DNA from: Siccirubricoccus soli
GTDB lineage: Bacteria > Pseudomonadota > Alphaproteobacteria > Acetobacterales > Acetobacteraceae
Length of the DNA: 41,542 bases
Assembly: GCF_024178315.1 (NCBI RefSeq)
Contig: NZ_JAMZIK010000054.1
Span: forward strand, 1 to 41,542
Direction of reading: 5' to 3'
The translations under genes were made by a program, and so were the position numbers. Positions 8,270 to 15,571 of this stretch are shown in pieces; the first letter of the stretch is position 1, and every line of letters begins with the position of its first letter. Under the pieces are notes generated by a model. It made no database searches and was not told the origin of the DNA. It was given only the letters and a program-made list of their open reading frames with translations.

Positions 8270-9244
8270 ATGCTGCAGGCCGCGATCGTGGGGATGGGCC
8301 GCTGGGGCCAGGTGCTGGTGGAGAGCGTCCAGGGTAGGAACGATGCCGGGCTGCGCTTCGTCGCTGGCGCCACCCGCACCCCGGCCAAGGCCGCAGCCTG
8401 GGCCGCGGCCAAGGGCATCCGCCTGCTGCCCGATTATGCCGCCGTGCTGGCCGACCCTGAGGTGCAGGCGGTGGTCCTCGCCACGCCGCATTCCCAGCAT
8501 GCCGAGCAGATCATCGCCGCCGCGGCGGCGGGCAAGCATGTCTTCGTGGAGAAGCCCTTCACCCTGTCCAAGGCCAGCGCCGAGGCGGCGGTGGCCGCCT
8601 GTGCCAAGGCCGGCGTGGTGCTCGCCCTCGGCCATAACCGCCGCTTCCTGCCCGCCACGCTGGAGATGAAGCGGCTGCTGGCGGAAGGCGCGCTCGGCAC
8701 GGTGACGCATGCGGAAGGCCATATCAGCGGCCCTGGCGCCTTCGAGTGGCAGGAAGGGATGTGGCGGGCGGACCGGGAGGAAAGCCCGCTCGGCGGCATG
8801 GGCGCCATGGGCATCCACATGATCGACATGCTGATCAACCTGATGGGTCCCTTCGCCGCGGTGAAGGTGGAGAGCTTCGCCCGCCTCTCCTCCCATGTGG
8901 ACGACACCACGGCGATGCTGGCGCGCTTCGTCTCCGGCGCCACCTGCAATTTCGCCACCCTCTCGCTCTCGCCGCGCTACTGGCGGGTGGCGCTGTTCGG
9001 CACCGCGGCGATCCTCGAGATGCGGGGGCAGGAGCAGCTGGTCTTCACCCCGCTGAAGGGCCAGGGCTGGATCCGGGATTTCCCGAAGACGGATATCGAG
9101 GCGGCGGAGCTTGCCGCCTTCGCCGCCGCGGTCGCCGGCGGCCCGGCCTATCCGCTGCCGCTGGAGGATGCGGTGCACGGCATCGCGGTGTTCGACGCGA
9201 TGAAGGGGGCCGCCGCCTCCGGCAGCAGCCATGCGGTCGGGTAG
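8270..9244 (+). CDS. Gfo/Idh/MocA family NAD(P)-dependent oxidoreductase
   Basis: 324 residues. The N-terminal Rossmann domain starts immediately (MLQAAIVGMGRWGQ, with GxGxxG at residues 8-13), followed by the family signature FVEKPFTLS with Glu94-Lys95-Pro96, whose lysine takes part in catalysis. The C-terminal alpha/beta domain has the GGMGAMGIHMIDML helix carrying the usual His-Asp pair. These enzymes oxidise or reduce sugars, inositols and similar polyols; the substrate cannot be read from the sequence. The ATG at 8270 follows GAGAGGGG by about 8 bases and marks the true start. It is followed by a hairpin and, 123 bases later, a RidA gene. Confidence 0.9.
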   Translation: MLQAAIVGMGRWGQVLVESVQGRNDAGLRFVAGATRTPAKAAAWAAAKGIRLLPDYAAVLADPEVQAVVLATPHSQHAEQIIAAAAAGKHVFVEKPFTLSKASAEAAVAACAKAGVVLALGHNRRFLPATLEMKRLLAEGALGTVTHAEGHISGPGAFEWQEGMWRADREESPLGGMGAMGIHMIDMLINLMGPFAAVKVESFARLSSHVDDTTAMLARFVSGATCNFATLSLSPRYWRVALFGTAAILEMRGQEQLVFTPLKGQGWIRDFPKTDIEAAELAAFAAAVAGGPAYPLPLEDAVHGIAVFDAMKGAAASGSSHAVG

Positions 9245-9250
9245 GATCCC

Positions 9251-9270
9251 CGGCCCGGCGTGCCGGGCCG
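9251..9270 (+). terminator. GC hairpin after the oxidoreductase gene
   Basis: CGGCCCGGC and GCCGGGCCG form a perfect 9-bp inverted repeat around GT, 7 bases after the stop codon. Without a T-run it is a candidate only. Confidence 0.5.
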
Positions 9271-9367
9271 CCCTGCCGCCCGGCGGCATGGCAGCAGGAA
9301 GCCTGTTCCCAGTCGCGGCAGGGGCGGGCTAGAAGCGGGCGTCGTCCGCAACGGAGGAGTCAACAGC

Positions 9368-9718
9368 ATGGCCAAGATCACCCGCCAGGGCAGCAATGCC
9401 ATTCTCTCAAGCTCGGTCGAGTACCATAATTTCGTCTTCCTGGCCGGCATGACGGCCGATGACCTGTCGAAGGACATCACCGGCCAGACCCGCGAAGTGA
9501 TCGCCAAGATCGACGCGGCGCTGGAGGCGAACGGCACGGACAAGACGCGGCTGCTGAACGCCCAGATCTGGCTGAAGGACATCCGCGACCGCGACGCCAT
9601 GAACAAGGTGTGGGTGGAGTGGCTGGGCGATGCCGGCCGGCCGGCGCGCGCCTGCGTGCAGGCGAACATGGCCGATCCGCGCCATCTGGTGGAGATCATG
9701 GTCAACGCCTGCCGCTGA
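9368..9718 (+). CDS. RidA family protein
   Basis: A 116-residue YjgF/YER057c/UK114 protein. RidA proteins hydrolyse reactive enamine/imine intermediates such as 2-aminoacrylate and act as trimers in the cytoplasm. The family pattern is clear: VEYHNFVFLAGMT, QTREVIAKIDAALEANGTDKTRLL, and RPARACVQANMADPRHLVEIMV, where Arg94 matches the carboxylate-binding arginine and Glu109 the conserved VEI glutamate. A strong GGAGGAG ribosome site precedes the ATG at 9368, which rules out the longer frame from 9260. A second, divergent RidA gene lies at 40748-41113. Confidence 0.93.
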   Translation: MAKITRQGSNAILSSSVEYHNFVFLAGMTADDLSKDITGQTREVIAKIDAALEANGTDKTRLLNAQIWLKDIRDRDAMNKVWVEWLGDAGRPARACVQANMADPRHLVEIMVNACR

Positions 9719-9728
9719 GGCAGGTCCC

Positions 9729-9846
9729 AGTGTCCTGCCCGCGAAGTCCGTGGGATCTCACGTGAACGCAGCGGATCGGCGGGCCACTGAAGACAATGGT
9801 TGGTGGCCTGAGAACGACGTCCGCAGGACTTCGGGATCAGGACACT
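9729..9846. mobile_element. 118-bp inverted-repeat element (MITE-like)
   Basis: Bounded by 21-bp inverted ends, AGTGTCCTGCCCGCGAAGT.. at 9729-9749 and ..ACTTCGGGATCAGGACACT at 9826-9846, which match at 18 of 21 positions. It lies 10 bases past the RidA stop, contains no gene, and abuts the next repeat with no spacer. Length and ends resemble a non-autonomous transposable element, but I see no second copy here. Confidence 0.55.
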
Positions 9847-9950
9847 AGAGCAGATCGCGTTCAGATGGAATCATCTGAACGCGTGAAGATGCTCGCAAAA
9901 CAACGGCCTAGAGCATGCTGCGTGAGCGCAAGCGAACGCAGCATGCTCTA
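9846..9950. repeat. 105-bp double-hairpin repeat, copy A
   Basis: Two palindromes joined by a short linker. Hairpin 1 has CGCGTTCAGATG at 9856-9867 and CATCTGAACGCG at 9872-9883, a perfect 12-bp stem with loop GAAT, framed by TAGAGC and GCTC. The linker is GCAAAACAACGGCC. Hairpin 2 has TAGAGCATGCTGCGT at 9909-9923 and ACGCAGCATGCTCTA at 9936-9950, a perfect 15-bp stem. Copy B at 26490-26594 has the same length and architecture with different stems. Confidence 0.8.
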
Positions 9951-9951
9951 A

Positions 9952-10110
9952 GGCCTGTTAGGGAATGGGTGAGGCGGAGGGCTGGCGAGGGTTTTTGGTG
10001 CTGGGCAGGAGGGCGGCGCAGCCAAGGCTGGTTGCCTTGGCGGGCCGACCGACGCCCCCGGCGCGAAAAAGACCCGCCGGACCGACCCGAGGCCCATTCC
10101 CTAACAGGCC
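9952..10110. mobile_element. 159-bp fold-back element, copy 1 (MITE-like)
   Basis: It has perfect 18-bp terminal inverted repeats, GGCCTGTTAGGGAATGGG and CCCATTCCCTAACAGGCC. An 8-bp hairpin GCCAAGGC/GCCTTGGC (10021-10041) lies exactly at its centre, and the halves are weakly complementary throughout, so the whole element can fold back. A TA dinucleotide lies one base outside each end, which could be a target duplication of the Tc1/mariner/IS630 kind. No coding capacity. Copy 2 of the same length is at 41372-41530, about 89% identical by eye. Confidence 0.75.
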
Positions 10111-10111
10111 G

Positions 10112-10159
10112 TAGAGCGGCCTCCGATCAGGTGGATCATCTGGTCGGATGTCTCGCTCT
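10112..10159. repeat. TAGAGC-type single hairpin repeat
   Basis: TAGAGC and GCTCT frame an imperfect stem, TCCGATCAGGTG with CATCTGGTCGGA around GAT. It resembles hairpin 1 of the 105-bp repeat and directly abuts the 159-bp element. Confidence 0.6.
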
Positions 10160-10592
10160 GACGGGGCGGAGGCCGCTGCAGGGGCCGTCTCCGGCCGGGC
10201 TGCGGAAGCGCCTCGCACCGGCCGGCCCCGTATCGCCCATGCCGGCACCGCGGGGCCCCGACCCAGCCGCCTGCTCGTCACGCTTCCGAAGCTGCTGCAG
10301 TAACAAACGATTTACAAGCCTCCACAATTCTTGCCTTGAAGACCCGCCGCCCGATTCTACACGGAGCGTGGCATTCCTGCCGCCACACCGTGGCGTACAT
10401 CTTTTTTGACACGCAACCTAGGATTACTCTCCGCTTCGTGCTGCCGAAGCCGCCGCCAAATCAACAAATCACATAAGGCGGCGGTTCATTGCACCCGTCT
10501 CGGGTTGTCGACCCCGGCCACGCCTTGTTACGCCGGATTTCAGAGTGGCGCTCACGGCGTCGCGAGGGCGGCAACAACGAACTGGGTCCGGC
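10160..10592. other. Leader region of the CHAP gene, locally AT-richer, with a hairpin
   Basis: No gene is supported in these 433 bases. The part from about 10300 to 10480 has clearly lower GC than its surroundings. CCGCCGCC (10450-10457) and GGCGGCGG (10477-10484) form a stem around a 19-base AT-rich loop, about 110 bases before the CHAP start. A TTGACA occurs at 10406-10411, but no matching -10 box follows at normal spacing. A long regulated leader or small RNA is possible, not shown. Confidence 0.4.
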
Positions 10593-11324
10593 ATGCGCAT
10601 GAAGAGCTCCACCCTGGTGTTTTGCGTCCTGCTCGGGGCGGCGGCGTCCGCGCCCGGCGCCGAAGCGGCATCCCAGCGGAGTTCGACAGCCAGTGCCCGG
10701 CCCGCCAGCCACGCCCCGCACCGCCCGGCGGTGCAGCGCCGGCATGTGGTGCGGGTGGCCTACAATGCCCCGCGGCGCACCTCCGCCGGCGGCTGGGGCG
10801 GCATCTCCTGCGTCCCCTACGCCCGCGCCGTCACCGGCATGGCGATCACCGGCAATGGCGGCGAATGGTGGCACAACGCCGCCGGCCTCTACGCCCGCGA
10901 CCAGCGGCCGGAGCCCGGCTCGGTGATGGCCTTCCGCAGCGCGGGCGGCATGTCCCGCGGCCATGTCGCCGTGGTGCGCCAGGTGATCGGCCCGCGGGAG
11001 GTGCTGATCGACCACGCCAATTGGGCCGGCCCCGGCATCCGCCGCGGCACGGTGATGCACAATGTCGCCGTGGTCGATGTCTCCGAACGGAATGACTGGA
11101 CGGCGGTGAAGGTCCAGGTCGGGCACGATTCCAGCGTGTTCGGCCGCACCTACGCCACCTATGGCTTCATCCACAACCGGCCGGATGCGGAGGGCGGCGC
11201 CGTCTTCGCCGGCCTGCCCATGCGCCGCGGCATCCGCTTCGAGCAGGTGGCGGAAGCCCCGGCGCCGCTGCCCGTGGTGCTGCGCAGCGATGCCCCCAAC
11301 GCCCCGGGCGCCCGCCGCCGCTGA
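10593..11324 (+). CDS. Exported CHAP domain protein (putative peptidoglycan amidase/endopeptidase)
   Basis: 243 residues. An N-terminal signal peptide (MRMKSSTLVFCVLLGAAASA, likely cleaved after about residue 26) is followed by a low-complexity Ser/Ala/Pro/Arg linker and a CHAP domain of the NlpC/P60 superfamily. The catalytic cysteine is Cys73 in WGGISCVPYARAVTG, the histidine is His124 in SRGHVAVVRQV, and the polar third residue lies in IDHANW near residues 140-143. Such enzymes cut peptide cross-links or the amide bond of murein in the periplasm. The C-terminal tail is Ala/Pro-rich. An ATG two codons downstream (10599) is an equally possible start. The gene lies alone, after a long leader. 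Confidence 0.85.
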   Translation: MRMKSSTLVFCVLLGAAASAPGAEAASQRSSTASARPASHAPHRPAVQRRHVVRVAYNAPRRTSAGGWGGISCVPYARAVTGMAITGNGGEWWHNAAGLYARDQRPEPGSVMAFRSAGGMSRGHVAVVRQVIGPREVLIDHANWAGPGIRRGTVMHNVAVVDVSERNDWTAVKVQVGHDSSVFGRTYATYGFIHNRPDAEGGAVFAGLPMRRGIRFEQVAEAPAPLPVVLRSDAPNAPGARRR

Positions 11325-11336
11325 GCGGCGCAACCG

Positions 11337-11357
11337 GCCCGGCCTGAGAGGCCGGGC
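11337..11357. terminator. Bidirectional hairpin between convergent genes
   Basis: GCCCGGCCT and AGGCCGGGC form a perfect 9-bp stem with loop GAG. It lies between the stops of the rightward CHAP gene (11324) and the leftward hydrolase gene (11400), so it could end both transcripts. Confidence 0.6.
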
Positions 11358-11399
11358 ACGCAGGGCGGGGGCATCCGCCGCAGGGTTCGGCAGGTGCTC

Positions 11400-12527
11400 T
11401 CAGGCGTAGATGGCGCGCTCGAAGGCGGCGAGCACGGCCAGCACGCGGGGATCGGCGAAGGGCAGGCTCTGGGTCACGATCACGCCGGCCCGGTCGCGCT
11501 TCGGGTCGATCCAGTAATAGCAGTTGGACAGCCCGGCCCAGAACACGCTGCCGGCGCTCCGGCCATCCGGCCCCACCTCGTCATTCACCAGAAAGGAGAG
11601 GCCCCAGCCGCAACGCATGCCGGGAAACAGCGGCACGTCATAGGAGGCCTCCGGCACCGCCGTCACCATCTGCTGCACGGCGAGCGGCCCGAGATGGTCG
11701 CGCATTGCCTCCGCCACCGTCTCCGGCCGCAGCACCTGCGCGCCGTCCAGCATGCCGTGGTTCAGCCACATGCGGCAGAACCGGAGATAATCCCGCGCCG
11801 TGCCGTAGAGCCCGCCGCCGCCCATGAAGAATTCGGGCTCCTGCGGCATCTCGAAGGGGATCGGCGTCAGCCGGCCATCCGCCTCCCGCTTGTGCATGGC
11901 GCTCAGCTTCGCCCGCTGCACGGGGCCGAGGCGGAACACCGTGTCGGTCATGCCGAGCGGGCCGGTCACGCCTTCCCGGATCAGCGCATCCAGCGTCTTG
12001 CCGGTGACCGCCTCGGCCGCTTGGCCGGCCCAGTCGATGCCGATGCCGTAATTCCAGGCCGTGCCGGGGTCCGCCACCAGCGGCGCCTCCAGCGCCCGCA
12101 GCCGGCAGGAGGCGACGGGCGGGATACCCTCCTTCGCCATGTAGGCGGCCAGATCGGCATGCCACATATTGTAGCCGAAGCCGCTGGTATGGGTGAGGAG
12201 CTGGCGCAAGGTGATGGCGCCCTTCGCCGGGCGCAGCGACCTGCCTTCCAGCACCATGGGCCTGGCCAGCGCCGGCAGCACCTCGGCGATCGGCGCATCC
12301 AGGGAGAGCCGCCCCGCCTCCACCTGCTGCAGCACCGCCACGGTGGTGATCGCCTTGGTCATGGAGGCGAGCCAGCCCACCGTGTCCGGCGCCATCGGCT
12401 GGCCGCTGCCGCGCGAGCCCGCTGCGCCTTCATACAGCGTGCTGGCCGCATTGCCCGCCGCGGCGGCGATGCCGACCACGTCGCCCCGCTCCACCGCCGC
12501 CCGCAGCAGCGCGTCGATCGCCTGCAT
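11400..12527 (-). CDS. Beta-lactamase class C family serine hydrolase
   Basis: 375 residues without a signal peptide. The Ser-x-x-Lys motif is SMTK at residues 55-58, the second motif is around Tyr160 in WNYGIGID, and the sequence HTSGFGY near 113 and the FWAGLSNCYYWIDP segment near the C-terminus match EstB-type esterases and related penicillin-binding-like hydrolases. The likely role is a cytoplasmic esterase or amidase, not antibiotic resistance. A GGAAGGGTAGGA ribosome site precedes the ATG at 12527. It starts only 4 bases after the hydroxyacyl-CoA dehydrogenase stop, so the two are co-transcribed, which suggests hydrolysis of an ester or CoA-derived intermediate in the same pathway. Confidence 0.87.
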   Translation of the reverse strand: MQAIDALLRAAVERGDVVGIAAAAGNAASTLYEGAAGSRGSGQPMAPDTVGWLASMTKAITTVAVLQQVEAGRLSLDAPIAEVLPALARPMVLEGRSLRPAKGAITLRQLLTHTSGFGYNMWHADLAAYMAKEGIPPVASCRLRALEAPLVADPGTAWNYGIGIDWAGQAAEAVTGKTLDALIREGVTGPLGMTDTVFRLGPVQRAKLSAMHKREADGRLTPIPFEMPQEPEFFMGGGGLYGTARDYLRFCRMWLNHGMLDGAQVLRPETVAEAMRDHLGPLAVQQMVTAVPEASYDVPLFPGMRCGWGLSFLVNDEVGPDGRSAGSVFWAGLSNCYYWIDPKRDRAGVIVTQSLPFADPRVLAVLAAFERAIYA

Positions 12528-12531
12528 GGTC

Positions 12532-13461
12532 CTACCCTTCCTGACTGCGCTTATGGGCGATCAGCGCCATCAGCCGCCGGTCGCGCCAGGCGCTGCGATC
12601 CTCGATCTTCTCAAGCGGCAGGACGGCGCGGCGCTCTTCCGTTACCTTTCCCACCGTCGGGGCGTCGTAGTCGTAGGGTGTCTGCTCCACGGTGATGCCG
12701 CCCATCAGCGGGCCGAAGCGGTCGGCGTAATCGGCAACGCCGCCCGGGGCGTTGAGGTCGATGGTCTCGAAGGGCCCCATGAAGGACCAGCGCAGGCCGA
12801 GCCCGTCCTTCACGCAGCGGTCCACATCCTCGGGCGACATCACCCCGTCGCGCACCATGCGGAAGGCCTCCGCCACCAGCGCCGCCTGCAGGCGGTTGAG
12901 GACGAAGCCGCGCGTCTCCTTGAAGGCCACCACCGGCACCTGACCGACGCGCCCCATCAGCGCGCGGGTGCGGGAGACCACGGCGGGGTCGGTCCAGGGC
13001 GCTCCCACCAGTTCCACCAGCGGCACCAGATAGGGGGGGTTCACCGGATGGGCGACGAGGCAGCGGCCGCGGCCGGCGAGGTTGCCGGTGAACTCGCTGG
13101 CCGGGATGCCGGAGGTGGAGCTGGCCAGCACCACCTCCTGCGGGCAGAGCCGGTCCAGCTCGGCGAAGAGCTCCTGCTTGGGCGCCAGCCGCTCCGGCCC
13201 GTTCTCCTGCACATGCTTCGCGCCGGCGACGCACTCCGCCAGGGTGGCGGCGGGGGTGATGCGGGCGGCGATCGCCGCCAGCGTCTCCTGCACCAGCCCG
13301 GCGGCGTGGAGGTCGGCGAGGCTGTTGGCGATGAGGCCCATGGCCCGCTCCGCCACCCCATCCACCTTGTCCCAGAGCCGGACCTCCAGCCCCGCCCGGG
13401 CGAAGACCATGGACCAGGCCCGGCCGATCAGCCCGGCGCCCACCACCGCGATGCGTTCCAT
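12532..13461 (-). CDS. 3-hydroxyacyl-CoA dehydrogenase family protein
   Basis: 309 residues. The N-terminal NAD-binding domain begins IAVVGAGLIGRAW (GxGxxG at residues 8-13). The catalytic dyad is His138 in LVAHPVNPPYLVPLVE with Glu150, and Ser115 and Asn141 sit at the expected places. The C-terminal half is the all-helical dimerisation domain. The short single-domain form, with the HPVNPP motif, resembles lambda-crystallin/L-gulonate or carnitine dehydrogenase more than the beta-oxidation enzyme, so the substrate may be a non-CoA hydroxy acid. A GAGGGAAGGGG stretch precedes the start. It is followed after 4 bases by the serine hydrolase gene and is divergent from the TelA module. Confidence 0.88.
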   Translation of the reverse strand: MERIAVVGAGLIGRAWSMVFARAGLEVRLWDKVDGVAERAMGLIANSLADLHAAGLVQETLAAIAARITPAATLAECVAGAKHVQENGPERLAPKQELFAELDRLCPQEVVLASSTSGIPASEFTGNLAGRGRCLVAHPVNPPYLVPLVELVGAPWTDPAVVSRTRALMGRVGQVPVVAFKETRGFVLNRLQAALVAEAFRMVRDGVMSPEDVDRCVKDGLGLRWSFMGPFETIDLNAPGGVADYADRFGPLMGGITVEQTPYDYDAPTVGKVTEERRAVLPLEKIEDRSAWRDRRLMALIAHKRSQEG

Positions 13462-13540
13462 CCCCGCCCCTTCCCTCTTTCACGATTCCTTGCGCGACAT
13501 GCGCTTGATCCGCGCCAGTCGCGCCGCGATCTAACGGCGC

Positions 13541-13693
13541 GTGAGCGAGACCCGCAACCTGCCCGATTCTCCGCCCCCTGCCCCGCTGCACACCCCGCTG
13601 GTCTGGGCCTGGGGCAGCGCCCTGCTGACAGCAACACTCTGGCTGACCGGCACGATTGCCGTGGTGCAGGCCGTCATCGGCCTGTTCGACTGA
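13541..13693 (+). CDS. Small membrane protein of the XpaC/TelA module
   Basis: A 50-residue protein starting at GTG, VSETRNLPDSPPPAP, with one hydrophobic helix from about residue 20 to 48 (VWAWGSALLTATLWLTG then TIAVVQAVIGLF). It matches no family I recognise. Its TGA overlaps the ATG of the next gene (TGATG), and that gene overlaps the third by four bases, so all three are likely coupled. The overlap and the clean helix are the main arguments that it is real; the ribosome site is weak. It may help assemble the membrane partner. Confidence 0.6.
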   Translation: MSETRNLPDSPPPAPLHTPLVWAWGSALLTATLWLTGTIAVVQAVIGLFD

Positions 13694-14439
13694 TGCCGCA
13701 GCGCGTGCTCGGCGCCTGGATCGGCCTGCGCGGCCGGTGGCGCGGCTATGGGCTGCCGATCTTTGCCTCCCCCCTGTTGCTCTCCGGGCTGCTCGGCGCC
13801 ATCGGCGGCGAGGAGAAGATCGCCCTCGGCAGCGCCCTCGGCTTCGGTCTGACCCTGCTGGCCGCTCGCGTGCTGCGGCGGGGGCGGGAGGGCGATATCC
13901 GCCGCGCCTCCTGGCTGGTGGCGGTGGCGACGGGGCTGGCCGCGCATTACGCCGCGGATCTGGGGTCGATCTTCCCCTTCATCCTGGCCCTCGGCGCGCT
14001 CTACGGCACGCGGCTGAGCTACCGGGCGCTGCCCGAGGCGCCAGCCCCGGAGCCGCCCCCGCCCCCCGAGCCGCCCAGCCCGGTGGCGGAGAGCCGCGCC
14101 CGGCTGGCGCGGGTGCAGGACGAGGCGGCGCGGCTGCAGGTGCCGGGGCTGCGCGACGTGGCCTCCGCCATGGGGGGCGTGCTGGATGATCTGGACGCGC
14201 ATCCGGACCGGCTGCCCCAGGCCCGCCGCTTTCTTGCCGTGCATCTGGACGGGTTGGAGCGCATCACCGGCCGGCTCGCGGCCGGCGCCACCCCGCCGGC
14301 GACCCTGGATCCGTTGCTGGCGGAGCTGACCCGCGCCGCCGGGGAACTGCGCGAGACATTGCGGCGTCACGAGACCGAGAATCTGGAGATCCAGGTGAAG
14401 GTCCTCTCCGACCGGCTGCGCGAGGAAGGCTTCCGATGA
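13693..14439 (+). CDS. XpaC-like membrane protein (5-bromo-4-chloroindolyl phosphate hydrolysis family)
   Basis: 248 residues. The first half has about three to four hydrophobic segments between residues 20 and 115 (GLPIFASPLLLSGLLGAIG, SALGFGLTLLAARVL, LVAVATGLAAHYAADLG, FILALGALYGTRL). A proline-rich linker (PAPEPPPPPEPPSPV) leads to a cytoplasmic helical tail with coiled-coil character from about 135 to 248. Topology and its place directly before telA match XpaC proteins, whose molecular function is not firmly known. The start ATG overlaps the previous stop, and its own stop overlaps the telA start (ATGA). The family assignment rests on topology and context more than on motifs. Confidence 0.65.
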   Translation: MPQRVLGAWIGLRGRWRGYGLPIFASPLLLSGLLGAIGGEEKIALGSALGFGLTLLAARVLRRGREGDIRRASWLVAVATGLAAHYAADLGSIFPFILALGALYGTRLSYRALPEAPAPEPPPPPEPPSPVAESRARLARVQDEAARLQVPGLRDVASAMGGVLDDLDAHPDRLPQARRFLAVHLDGLERITGRLAAGATPPATLDPLLAELTRAAGELRETLRRHETENLEIQVKVLSDRLREEGFR

Positions 14440-15548
14440 GCACCACCCAAGAGACCCTGGCCCCGGCCGAGGCCGCGCGCGACGCGGCCGCCGCCAGCCT
14501 GGCCGCCGCCGCCGAGACCGTGCCGGAGCGCCGCCGGGCGGAGGTGGAGGCGCTGGCGGCGCGGCTCGACATCACCGAGCCGGGCAACATCCTGCGCTTC
14601 GGGCAGGAGGCGCAGAACCGCGCGACGGCCGCCGCCGACGCCATGCTGGAAGGCGCGCGCAACCGGGAAGCCGGCGAGGCCGGCGTCACCCTCTCCACCC
14701 TCATCGGCACGCTGCGCGGCTTCGACATGTCGGGCCTGGCGGAGCGGCCGGGCTTCTTCGCCCGCATCTTCGGCCGCACCGGCGCCGAGGTGGCGAAAGT
14801 GGTACAGCGCTACGAAACCATCAAGGGCCAGGTGGAGGGGGTGGCGGATCGGCTCGACACCCACCGCACCCGGCTGCTGGAAGACGTGGAGAAGCTGGAG
14901 CGGCTCTACGGCGCGACGCTCGACTGGTTCCACGCGCTGGGCGACCACATCGCCGCCGGCGACATGGTCCTGAAGCGGGTGGAGCAGGAGGCGATCCCCG
15001 CCCTGGCGAAGGAGGTGGAGGGCGGCGACAGCGTCGCGGCGCAGCGGCTGCGCGACCTGCGCGCGGCGCGGGACGAGCTGGAGCGGCGGGTCCATGACCT
15101 GCGACTGACACGGCAGGTGGCGATGCAGGCCCTGCCCTCCATCCGGCTGATCCAGGAGAACGACAAGGCCCTGGCGGCGAAGATCCAGAGCGTCATCGCC
15201 AATACCGTGCCGCTCTGGCGGCAGCAGCTTGCCCAGGCCCTGGCGATTTCCCGCATGCGGGAGGCCGGGCGCACGCTGAAGGAAGCGACCGACCTGACGA
15301 ATGAGCTGCTGACGGCGAATGCCGAGCGGCTGCGCCAGGGCAACATGGAGGCGCGCACCCAGCTTGAGCGCGGGGTCTTCGATATCGAGGCAGTGAAGCA
15401 GGCCAATGCGGCGCTGGTGGCGACGATCGAGGACAGTTTGAAGATCGCGCAGGAGGCGCAGGCGAAGCGGGCACAGGCGACGAAGGAGCTGGAGACGGCC
15501 GAGGCGGATATCCGGCGGGCGCTGACTTCGGCGCGCGCGGGGCGATAA
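14436..15548 (+). CDS. TelA/KlaA toxic anion resistance family protein
   Basis: 370 residues, soluble and almost entirely helical, with the family body visible from VTLSTLIGTLRGFDMSGL through FFARIFGRTGAEVAKVVQRYETIKGQVEGVADRLDTHRTRLLEDVEKLERLY, then LTRQVAMQALPSIRLIQENDKALAAKIQSVIANTVPLWRQQLAQAL. TelA proteins were named for plasmid tellurite resistance, but chromosomal ones are linked to envelope and antimicrobial stress. The start overlaps the XpaC-like gene by four bases. A hairpin 38 bases after the stop may terminate the operon. Confidence 0.93.
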   Translation: MSTTQETLAPAEAARDAAAASLAAAAETVPERRRAEVEALAARLDITEPGNILRFGQEAQNRATAAADAMLEGARNREAGEAGVTLSTLIGTLRGFDMSGLAERPGFFARIFGRTGAEVAKVVQRYETIKGQVEGVADRLDTHRTRLLEDVEKLERLYGATLDWFHALGDHIAAGDMVLKRVEQEAIPALAKEVEGGDSVAAQRLRDLRAARDELERRVHDLRLTRQVAMQALPSIRLIQENDKALAAKIQSVIANTVPLWRQQLAQALAISRMREAGRTLKEATDLTNELLTANAERLRQGNMEARTQLERGVFDIEAVKQANAALVATIEDSLKIAQEAQAKRAQATKELETAEADIRRALTSARAGR

Positions 15549-15571
15549 GGTTGAGGCGGGCTCTGCCCTCC

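Noticed and set aside
7769-9289. 506-codon leftward frame across gltA and the oxidoreductase
   Set aside because: Both real genes lie on the opposite strand; the translation is His/Arg/Gly-rich shadow sequence.
10406-10411. TTGACA as a -35 promoter box of the CHAP gene
   Set aside because: No -10-like hexamer at 16-18 bases; one weak box is not enough.
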